Positions 14,315 to 20,369 of a DNA stretch of 21,518 bases are shown here, in pieces (positions within the stretch are counted from its first letter, which is position 1; every line of letters starts with the position of its first letter). Source of the DNA: JAVJPJ01 sp040217295 (GTDB lineage Bacteria; Pseudomonadota; Alphaproteobacteria; Rhodobacterales; Rhodobacteraceae). The stretch covers positions 1 to 21,518 of the forward strand of contig CAYWTM010000053.1 in assembly GCA_964460185.1 (NCBI GenBank), in the 5' to 3' direction. Made by a program: the position numbers and the translations under genes. The notes below the pieces were generated by a model that was not told the origin of the DNA, ran no database searches, and was given only the letters and a program-made list of their open reading frames with translations.

Positions 14315-14668
14315 ATGCCTCTCTATGAGCATGTGATGATCGCGCGTCAGGATCTTTCCGGCACGCAGGCCGAAGGCCTCATCGAACACTTTGGCACCGT
14401 CCTTGCCGACAATGGCGGCACCGTGGTCGACACCGAATACTGGGGTGTCAAGACCATGGCCTACAAGATCAACAAGAACCGCAAAGGCCACTACGCCTAT
14501 ATCCGCACCGATGCCCCTTCGGCCGCCGTGCAGGAGATGGAGCGCCTGATGCGTCTGCATGACGACGTGATGCGCGTGATGACCATCAAGGTCGACGCCC
14601 ACGAAGAAGGCCCCTCGGTTCAGATGCAAAAGCGTGACGATCGTGAAGGTCGCCGTGAACGCCGCTAA
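14315..14668 (+). CDS. rpsF: 30S ribosomal protein S6
   Basis: A 117-residue S6. MPLYEHVMIARQDLSGTQAE, NGGTVVDTEYWGVKTMAYKI, KNRKGHYAYIRTDAP and MERLMRLHDDVMRVMTIKVD are characteristic. S6 binds S18 on the platform of the small subunit. The frame is open far upstream, but the ATG at 14315 gives the family start and has GGAG 6 bases upstream. The C-terminal tail ends in a highly basic REGRRERR. First gene of an operon with rpsR 17 bases downstream. Confidence 0.97.
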   Translation: MPLYEHVMIARQDLSGTQAEGLIEHFGTVLADNGGTVVDTEYWGVKTMAYKINKNRKGHYAYIRTDAPSAAVQEMERLMRLHDDVMRVMTIKVDAHEEGPSVQMQKRDDREGRRERR

Positions 14669-14685
14669 AGATAAGGACAGATAAA

Positions 14686-14913
14686 ATGGCAACCAAACCG
14701 TTTTTCCGCCGCCGCAAAAGCGATCCGTTCGAGGGCGAAGGCGCTCCGAATATCGACTACAAGGACACCCGTCTTCTGCAGCGCTACATTTCCGAGCGTG
14801 GCAAGATCGTCCCCGCCCGCATCACCGCCGTCGGTGCAAAGAACCAACGCAAGCTGGCCAAGGCCATCAAGCGCGCACGGTTCCTTGCCCTGCTGCCCTA
14901 CGCCGTAAAGTAA
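14686..14913 (+). CDS. rpsR: 30S ribosomal protein S18
   Basis: A 75-residue S18, beginning MATKPFFRRRKSDPFEGEGA, with IDYKDTRLLQRYISERGKIV, ARITAVGAKNQRKLAKAIKR and ARFLALLPYAVK. It partners S6 in the 30S platform. It lies 17 bases after rpsF and 12 bases before rplI, the standard operon. Length and motifs are normal. Confidence 0.98.
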   Translation: MATKPFFRRRKSDPFEGEGAPNIDYKDTRLLQRYISERGKIVPARITAVGAKNQRKLAKAIKRARFLALLPYAVK

Positions 14914-14925
14914 GGAGACTGACCC

Positions 14926-15555
14926 ATGGAAGTGATCCTTCTGGAACGCGTGGCCAAACTGGGCCAGATGGGCGAGGTCGTGACCGTGAAAGACGGCTAC
15001 GCCCGCAATTTTCTGCTGCCGCAGAAAAAAGCCCTCCGCGCCAACAACATGAACATCGCCGCCTTCGAGGCGCAAAAAGCACAGCTTGAAGCGCGCAACC
15101 TCGAAACCAAGACCGAGGCCGCAAGCCTCGCCGCGAAACTCGACGGCCAGCGCTTCATCATCATCCGCTCGGCCTCCGATGCGGGTGCGCTCTATGGCTC
15201 CGTCACCACCCGTGACGCAGCCGATGCCGCGACCGATGCGGGCTTCAGCGTCGACCGCAAGCAAGTTGAGCTGTCCAACCCGATCAAGGAACTGGGACTG
15301 CACGTCGTGCGCATCGTCCTGCACCCCGAAGTCGATGTCGAGATCACGCTGAACGTCGCACGGTCCCAAGAAGAGGCCGAGCTTCAGGCGTCCGGCAAGA
15401 CGATCCAGGAACTGGCCGCAGAAGAAGAAGCTGCCGCCGAATTCGAGATCGCCGAACTGTTCGACGACATCGGCGCCGCACAGATGGACGATGATGACGG
15501 TGACGCGGCTGCCCCGGCGACCGAGGCATCCGCCGAAGACCGCGACGACGCCTGA
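14926..15555 (+). CDS. rplI: 50S ribosomal protein L9 with acidic C-terminal extension
   Basis: L9 binds 23S rRNA and extends from the large subunit as two domains joined by a helix. The N-domain has MEVILLERVAKLGQMGEVVT and the signature DGYARNFLLPQKKALRAN. The central helix (FEAQKAQLEARNLETKTEA) and C-domain (SDAGALYGSVTTRDAADA, LGLHVVRIVLHPEVDVEI) are complete by about residue 150. Residues ~160-209 are an extra tail rich in Glu, Asp and Ala (FDDIGAAQMDDDDGD). E. coli L9 has 149 residues. Long acidic L9 tails occur in relatives as far as I recall. GGAG precedes the ATG, and a strong terminator follows. Confidence 0.97.
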   Translation: MEVILLERVAKLGQMGEVVTVKDGYARNFLLPQKKALRANNMNIAAFEAQKAQLEARNLETKTEAASLAAKLDGQRFIIIRSASDAGALYGSVTTRDAADAATDAGFSVDRKQVELSNPIKELGLHVVRIVLHPEVDVEITLNVARSQEEAELQASGKTIQELAAEEEAAAEFEIAELFDDIGAAQMDDDDGDAAAPATEASAEDRDDA

Positions 15556-15591
15556 TCGTCCTCCGGGTCAAGGCCTTCATCACCACAGATC

Positions 15592-15625
15592 AAACGGCCG
15601 TGTCCTTGGGGCGCGGCCGTTTTTC
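15592..15625 (+). terminator. Terminator of the rpsF-rpsR-rplI operon
   Basis: AAACGGCCG (15592-15600) pairs with CGGCCGTTT (15614-15622), with a 13-base loop, and is followed by TTTCTTT. It ends the ribosomal operon 37 bases after the rplI stop. Confidence 0.85.
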
Positions 15626-15690
15626 TTTGGGACGGGACGCACTAGGTTTCCACCGAACCCGCCGACCACGGATCTTCAAAGGACAGACAC

Positions 15691-16917
15691 GTGCCCCGCC
15701 CCACCACGCGCCCTTGCCTCACCCTGCCCGCCACCGCTCTGGCCATCACAATGGCCGTATGCCTGCCCGCCTTTGCCCAAAGCGCAGCGCCGATCAACGA
15801 CGGGTCGGCGAATATCCCCGGCCTGACCCCGGCCTTCCCCGAACAGACCGAGGCGCCGGCCCAGATCACCCGGGGCACAATCCGCCAGCAGGTCATCGCC
15901 CGCGGCCTCGAGCACCCATGGGCTGTCGCACCGCTTCCGGGTGGCGCAGGCTACCTGGTCACGGAACGTCCCGGCGCCTTGCGTCACATCGGCGTAGACG
16001 GAACGATCTCGGCCCCCATCGCCAATGTGCCCGATGTCCGCGCCATGCGGCAGGGCGGCCTGCTGGATGTCGCCATCGCCCCCGATTTCGCGCAAAGCCG
16101 CGTGATCTATCTGACCTTTGCCAAGCCAACAGGCCTGGGCATGTCCGCCACCGCCGCGATCCGCGCCACGCTGTCGGCCGACATGACACGTCTAGAAGAC
16201 GTGACCGAGATCTTCGAACAATCCCCCGCCGCGCTGGCGCCCCTGCACTACGGCAGCCGCATCGTGCCGCTGGCCGATGGCCGGCTGGCGATCACAACCG
16301 GCGACAGGGGCATGAGCGCCGACCTTGCCCAGGATCCATCGACCGGCTACGGCGCCGTGGTGATGATCCGCTCGGATGGTCAGCCAGCACCCGGCAACCC
16401 CGCCGAGACCCGGCCCGGATTTCTGCCCGAGGTGTTTTCCCATGGGCACCGCAATATCCAGGGCGCCGCCATCCAGCCCGAAACCGGGCAGCTGTGGACC
16501 GTCGAACACGGGCCCGCCGGCGGCGATGAGGTCAACATCATCGCGCATGCCGGCAACTACGGATGGCCGCTGGCCAGCTACGGCGAAAACTACAATGGTC
16601 GGCCTATCGCGGATGGCCGCTCCGCCCATGCCCCCGATTTCATTCCGCCGCGTTATTACTGGGATCCGGTCATCGCACCGGGCGGCATGGTCTTTTACGA
16701 GGGCGCGATGTTTCCCGACTGGAACGGCGATCTTCTGATTGCAGGGCTCATTGCACAGGCGGTGGTGCGTCTGGATATCGATGGCGACACCATCCGCGGC
16801 GAAGAACGCCTGGCCGATGGCGTCGGCCGCGTGCGCGACGTGGCTGTCGATGCCGACGGCTCGATTCTGTTTGTCACGGATTTCGACGATGGCGAACTGA
16901 TCCGGCTTACGCGCTGA
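15691..16917 (+). CDS. Periplasmic PQQ-type aldose sugar dehydrogenase
   Basis: A 408-residue protein starting at GTG 15691, with AAAGGA about 7 bases upstream. Residues 1-29 form a signal peptide ending LPAFA/Q. The rest is a six-bladed propeller of the soluble glucose dehydrogenase/YliI family, which oxidises aldoses with PQQ in the periplasm. Family landmarks are LEHPWAVAPLPGGAGYLVTE, GGLLDVAIAPDF, LHYGSRIVPLADGRLAITTG, FSHGHRNIQGAAIQPETG and LWTVEHGPAGGDEVNIIAHA, followed by NYGWP. The stretch around residues 205-235 (ALAPLHYGSR to AVVMIRSDG) departs from the usual LRGK-I-RI pattern. It stands alone between two terminators; no PQQ synthesis genes are in the window. The exact sugar cannot be told. 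Confidence 0.88.
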   Translation: MPRPTTRPCLTLPATALAITMAVCLPAFAQSAAPINDGSANIPGLTPAFPEQTEAPAQITRGTIRQQVIARGLEHPWAVAPLPGGAGYLVTERPGALRHIGVDGTISAPIANVPDVRAMRQGGLLDVAIAPDFAQSRVIYLTFAKPTGLGMSATAAIRATLSADMTRLEDVTEIFEQSPAALAPLHYGSRIVPLADGRLAITTGDRGMSADLAQDPSTGYGAVVMIRSDGQPAPGNPAETRPGFLPEVFSHGHRNIQGAAIQPETGQLWTVEHGPAGGDEVNIIAHAGNYGWPLASYGENYNGRPIADGRSAHAPDFIPPRYYWDPVIAPGGMVFYEGAMFPDWNGDLLIAGLIAQAVVRLDIDGDTIRGEERLADGVGRVRDVAVDADGSILFVTDFDDGELIRLTR

Positions 16918-16925
16918 ACCAGACG

Positions 16926-16957
16926 AAAAAAGCCGCTGCGCCCGGTCGGGCCAGCGG
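16926..16957 (-). terminator. Terminator of the three-domain secreted protein gene
   Basis: On the minus strand CCGCTG/CAGCGG plus an inner CCCGA-type stem (GCCCG-GT-CGGGC on the plus strand, 16940-16951) make an 11-pair hairpin with one bulge, followed by six T residues. It lies about 95 bases after the stop at 17053. Confidence 0.8.
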
Positions 16958-17000
16958 ATCATCGCGGTCTTCACGATGGCAAGAAGAACCTCGGAGCATG

Positions 17001-17025
17001 CCCGGGCGCGGATGCCGCGCCCGGG
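17001..17025. repeat. Perfect 11-base-arm inverted repeat
   Basis: CCCGGGCGCGG-ATG-CCGCGCCCGGG is a perfect inverted repeat with a 3-base loop between the stop at 17053 and the terminator at 16926-16957. It has no T-run on either strand. It would form a very stable RNA hairpin in the 3' end of the minus-strand message. Confidence 0.7.
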
Positions 17026-17052
17026 GAATTCTCGGGGATCGGGCGAGGCCGA

Positions 17053-18459
17053 TCAGTTGTACCAGGTTTCCAGCTCGATGGACGCCGGGCAAGTGCCGCC
17101 GCCATAGGTGCCGACCCAGACATCCACGCGACCATTCAGGGCAAAGGAATTGGTCAGGTTGATCATCGGGTTCAGGTTGCCGTTGCTGTCGTCATCGAAA
17201 TACCACGACCCGTCCGCCGTCCGAACCAGCAAAACGGTATCGCATGACGACGTGCCCTGGATCTCGAGCCGCCCGTAATCCTGCATTCCCGAAAGGAAGA
17301 AGGAATAGGACGGCTGCGCGCTGAAGTTGCCCCACCCCGAAACAGGCAGGCCGCACACGCTCAGATCCTGCGCGCCACCGGCCATGACCGAATAGGTGTC
17401 AGGGCTGTAAAGCTCGGATCCCGTGGTGTAGATCGGCGCCCCCTGAAGACCGGGGTTCGGGCAGCCACCCGCCACCGGCGGAGGCGTCGGAACAAAGGCC
17501 TGCTGAGTTGCGAAGGTGATCGTGCCCTGGCAGGCGGAGCCGCCAAAGGACCCGACCCAGATATCCACACGACCGTTCATCGATGCACCGCCGACCTCGA
17601 TACGCGGCTGAAGGCCGTTGGGGCCGTCATCGTTGAAATGGTACTGGCCGAATCCATCGCGCAAGATCAGCGTCGGATCGCAATCCGAGTTGACTTCGGC
17701 CGAGAACTGGAACGCGTCCATCTGCGACATGTAAAGCGTGAAGGACGGAGCTTCGTTCGCGTAGCCCCAGCCGTCGATGCCCGGGCAGTTGTCAACCGAA
17801 TGCTGTCCGCCGACTTGCGCCACGAAGGCCTGTGGCGACAACAGCTGCGATCCCGCAAGCGTCAGCGACGGACCAACCATCGACGGGTTCGGGCAGATCG
17901 CGGCCGGAACCGGAACCGGCACCGGCATGGGCACGGGCGCCGGCGCGGGCACCGGCACCGGCATGGGCATCGCGCCGCCAAAGGCCTGCACATTCAGCGT
18001 GGCCTGGCATCCGCCGCCGGCAAAGGTCCCGACCCACACATCAACCTGGCCTTCCAGTTGTGACAGGTTGGACATGCGCAGCAACGGATCAAGGTTGCCG
18101 TTGCCATCATCGTTGAAATGCCACTCGCCATCGGCGGTATTGATCAACAGCGCGGTATCGCAGCCGGAATTGACCGAGAACTCGACCTCCCTGCCGCCCA
18201 TCTGCATCAAGTTGAAGGTAAAATCCGGGGCCGAGCGAAACTGCCCGTAGCCCAGAACGCCCAGGCCACACTGATCCAGTGACTGATCGCCGCCTGCTTG
18301 TGTGACAAAGCTCTGGGGCGCCATCAGCTGGTCGCCGCTATAGCTTACGGCACCCTGCGCCAGTTGGTAGGACGGGCAAGCCACGGCTGCCCCCCCGCCC
18401 AATGCGATCGTGCCCAAAAGGCTCGCCGCAAACAGACGCGTATTGAATTCCTTCGTCAT
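17053..18459 (-). CDS. Secreted protein with three four-cysteine beta-domains
   Basis: A 468-residue protein. The signal peptide (residues 1-27) ends GGAAVA before CPSYQL. Three similar domains follow at about 28-160, 189-317 and 333-468. Each has four Cys at matching places: 28/64/100/151, 189/225/260/310 and 333/369/406/457. Each has a core like SSCDTVLLVRTADGSWYFDD and NGRVDVWVGTYGGGTC. The Asp-rich turn FNDD/FDDD and DVWVGT resemble PPC-type beta-sandwich domains in secreted proteins. The Cys pairs suggest two disulfides per domain, fitting a periplasmic or extracellular site. Domains 1 and 2 are joined by a Pro-X linker (164-187). A good ribosome site (GAGGGAGAG) precedes the ATG. It has no visible enzyme motif, so the 'peptidase' label sometimes given to such proteins is not supported. 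Function unknown; binding or adhesion is possible. Confidence 0.7.
   Translation of the reverse strand: MTKEFNTRLFAASLLGTIALGGGAAVACPSYQLAQGAVSYSGDQLMAPQSFVTQAGGDQSLDQCGLGVLGYGQFRSAPDFTFNLMQMGGREVEFSVNSGCDTALLINTADGEWHFNDDGNGNLDPLLRMSNLSQLEGQVDVWVGTFAGGGCQATLNVQAFGGAMPMPVPVPAPAPVPMPVPVPVPAAICPNPSMVGPSLTLAGSQLLSPQAFVAQVGGQHSVDNCPGIDGWGYANEAPSFTLYMSQMDAFQFSAEVNSDCDPTLILRDGFGQYHFNDDGPNGLQPRIEVGGASMNGRVDIWVGSFGGSACQGTITFATQQAFVPTPPPVAGGCPNPGLQGAPIYTTGSELYSPDTYSVMAGGAQDLSVCGLPVSGWGNFSAQPSYSFFLSGMQDYGRLEIQGTSSCDTVLLVRTADGSWYFDDDSNGNLNPMINLTNSFALNGRVDVWVGTYGGGTCPASIELETWYN
17899..17970 (-). repeat. Hexanucleotide-type repeat encoding a Pro-X linker
   Basis: Consecutive 6-base units encode alternating Pro with Val, Ala or Met between domains 1 and 2 of the secreted protein. 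The units are imperfect but close to GGCACC/GGCATG on the plus strand. Gain or loss of a unit would keep the reading frame. Confidence 0.7.
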
Positions 18460-18797
18460 TTCTACTCTCCCTCATCCGTCGATTGGACGCATAATTTGAA
18501 TAAACCCAATCCTATCTTCGATTTCCGGGCCCCGGAACTGCGGAAACCCTGCCCTGCCCACGCCTCGAGTGTAGGCAAATCCCGGACACACGCATAGGAA
18601 AACTCTATCGTCGACCTGGTGAAAAGGTCGCGGCCTCCGAAACGGCTCGCCTGGCGCATCGCCTGCGACGTGTCGCACGGGTGTTTGCGGGCGATGGCAA
18701 TGCACGGCGCCCGCCCCGCCCTCAACCAACAGATCGCGCTGCAACGAAAAAGGGCGGCCCCGCAGGACCGCCCCCATTTTCGTGCCGTTTCGGCCGA
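18460..18797. other. Gene-free region between tig and the secreted-protein gene
   Basis: No gene is supported. It holds the tig terminator (18746-18780) at one end. Near 18480-18525 there is an AT-rich stretch (ATAATTTGAATAAACCCAAT) that is the likely promoter area for the minus-strand gene starting at 18459. I could not choose a convincing -35/-10 pair. The middle shows nothing recognisable. Confidence 0.5.
18746..18780 (-). terminator. Terminator of tig
   Basis: On the minus strand GGGCGG and CCGCCC form a stem with a 10-base interior that can pair further, followed by TTTTTCG. It lies about 20 bases after the tig stop. Confidence 0.8.
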
Positions 18798-20123
18798 TTA
18801 TTCGTCGTCCAGCGCGTCCACGGCGGCTTTCAGGTCATCCTTGGACACCGATTTCTCGGTGACATCGGCCAGTTCGACGATGAAGTCGACGACCTTGTCC
18901 TCGAACAAGGGCGCGCGAAGCTGTTGCTGCGCGGCCTGGTTTTTCTGGATGAATTCAAAGAAAGCACGTTCCTGGCCCGGATACTGGCGCGCCTGGTTCA
19001 TGATCGCCTGCGTCATCTCGGCATCGGAAACCGTCACCTCGTTCTTCTGACCCAGTTCGGCCAGCAAGAGACCCAGTTTCACCCGGCGATCGGCAAGCTT
19101 GTTGTGTTCGTCGGTCGGGCTGATCTCGGGGTGATCGTGACCCTCGACCTCGGGGTTTTCCTCGTGCCACAGCTGGTGCGCGATCTGGTTGGCTTCCGCC
19201 TCCACCAGCGAGGCCGGCAGGTCGAAGGAAACCTGCGCGTCAAGCTGATCGAGCAGCCCGCGCTTCATCACCTGACGCGCAGCGCCGACATATTCCGCAC
19301 TCAGACGCTCGGTGATCTGGCCTTTCAGCGCGGCAAGATCCTCGGCCCCGAATTTCTTGGCCAGGTCGTCGTCGATCTCGGCGGGGACGGGCTTTTTCAC
19401 CTCTTTCACGGTGCAGGCAAAGACAGCGGCCTTGCCGGCCAGATGCGCGGCACCGTACTCCTCGGGGAAGGACACTTCTACATCCTTCACGTCGCCCTTC
19501 TTGACGCCGACCAGTTGCTCCTCGAAGCCGGGGATAAAGCTGTTGGAACCCAGGACCAGCGGATAATCCTCGGCCGAGCCACCCTCGAACGCCTCGCCAT
19601 CGACGGTGCCCACGAAATCGATCACGATCTGATCACCGTCGGCAGCCTTGCCTTTCTTGGTGTCGAAGTTCTGTGCATTTTGAGCCAGGTTCGACAGCGC
19701 CTCATCGACGTCCGCATCGGCGGGCGTCACGGTCAGACGCTCCAGCTTCAGGGCCTTGTAGTCGACCTCGGGGATCTCCGGCAGACGCTCGTAGGCCATC
19801 GAGACGACGACATCGTCGCCCTCTTTCCAGTCCTCGTTCATCATCTTGACCTCGGGCTGCATCGCAGGACGGTCGCCGCTTTCTTCCAGGTGGCCCTGCA
19901 TGGCGCCGTCAACGGCTTCTTGCATGGCTTCGCCCATCAGGCGCGCGCCGAACTGCTTTTTCAACAGCGCCATCGGCACCTTGCCCTTGCGGAAACCCTT
20001 CATCTCGATCTCGGGCTGCGCCTCAAGCAACTTTTCATTCACACGGGTTTCCAGATCTCCGCCGGTGATGGTGATCTGGTATTCGCGCTTGAGGCCTTCG
20101 GCCAAGGTCTCGGTGATTTGCAT
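18798..20123 (-). CDS. tig: Trigger factor (ribosome-bound chaperone)
   Basis: A 441-residue trigger factor, which binds the ribosome exit tunnel through L23 and shields nascent chains. The ribosome-binding signature EMKGFRKGKVPMALLKKQFG is near residues 40-59. The FKBP-type peptidyl-prolyl isomerase domain spans about 155-245, with DQIVIDFVGTVDGEAFEGGS and LGSNSFIPGFEEQLVGVKKG. The C-terminal helical chaperone domain follows. The protein ends in an acidic DALDDE. Length is normal. It is a single gene with a candidate promoter at 20207-20235 and its own terminator. Confidence 0.97.
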   Translation of the reverse strand: MQITETLAEGLKREYQITITGGDLETRVNEKLLEAQPEIEMKGFRKGKVPMALLKKQFGARLMGEAMQEAVDGAMQGHLEESGDRPAMQPEVKMMNEDWKEGDDVVVSMAYERLPEIPEVDYKALKLERLTVTPADADVDEALSNLAQNAQNFDTKKGKAADGDQIVIDFVGTVDGEAFEGGSAEDYPLVLGSNSFIPGFEEQLVGVKKGDVKDVEVSFPEEYGAAHLAGKAAVFACTVKEVKKPVPAEIDDDLAKKFGAEDLAALKGQITERLSAEYVGAARQVMKRGLLDQLDAQVSFDLPASLVEAEANQIAHQLWHEENPEVEGHDHPEISPTDEHNKLADRRVKLGLLLAELGQKNEVTVSDAEMTQAIMNQARQYPGQERAFFEFIQKNQAAQQQLRAPLFEDKVVDFIVELADVTEKSVSKDDLKAAVDALDDE

Positions 20124-20206
20124 CGCGTCCTCACGAAAGTAAGGGCCGCACCGAACACGCTTGCCGCATCCGACGCTGGCCCAATGGCAGGTACAAAATT
20201 TGCGCC

Positions 20207-20235
20207 CTTCTAGGGTCGCGCGCGCCTGCCTGCAA
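20207..20235 (-). promoter_or_regulatory. Candidate tig promoter
   Basis: On the minus strand TTGCAG (20235-20230), a 17-base spacer and TAGAAG (20212-20207) fit a housekeeping-type promoter, giving a tig leader of about 75 bases. Moderate match only. Confidence 0.35.
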
Positions 20236-20286
20236 CCGGAATCCGTTACAGACCGCCTTGATGTGATGGGGTGGGTCCAAGGAATT

Positions 20287-20304
20287 CTGGACAGGTCTGT
20301 CCAG
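20287..20304. promoter_or_regulatory. Operator-like palindrome 1
   Basis: CTGGACAG-GT-CTGTCCAG has 8-base perfect arms and a 2-base centre. It is the exact reverse complement of palindrome 2, with centres 34 bases apart. It lies between tig and the flavoprotein gene, ending 65 bases before the GTG start of the latter. It is the form expected of a binding site for a dimeric HTH repressor such as a GntR-family protein; no regulator gene is in the window. Confidence 0.75.
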
Positions 20305-20320
20305 CGATGCTAGCGATTCT

Positions 20321-20338
20321 CTGGACAGACCTGTCCAG
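20321..20338. promoter_or_regulatory. Operator-like palindrome 2
   Basis: CTGGACAG-AC-CTGTCCAG has the same arms as palindrome 1 with the complementary centre. It ends 31 bases before the flavoprotein start codon, so a bound protein would probably block transcription or early elongation of that gene. Confidence 0.75.
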
Positions 20339-20369
20339 CAGGTCACGGCGCAACAAGGAGGATCGGCGC

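Noticed and set aside
17899..17970. CRISPR-like or non-coding tandem repeat
   Set aside because: The units are 6 bases, lie in frame within a coding gene and encode a Pro-X linker.
18376..18459. Lipoprotein signal on the three-domain secreted protein
   Set aside because: The sequence before Cys28 is AVA, a poor lipobox, and that Cys corresponds to the first conserved Cys of every other copy of the domain, so it is more likely a disulfide partner.
17053..18459. Annotation as a serine peptidase
   Set aside because: No His-Asp-Ser arrangement or peptidase motif is present; the PPC-like domains are only accessory domains in true peptidases.
18598..18660. Possible tRNA in the tig downstream region
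   Set aside because: No cloverleaf with matching acceptor and T-arm could be folded.
18681..20213. Plus-strand open frame opposite tig
   Set aside because: Antisense shadow; trigger factor on the minus strand is complete.
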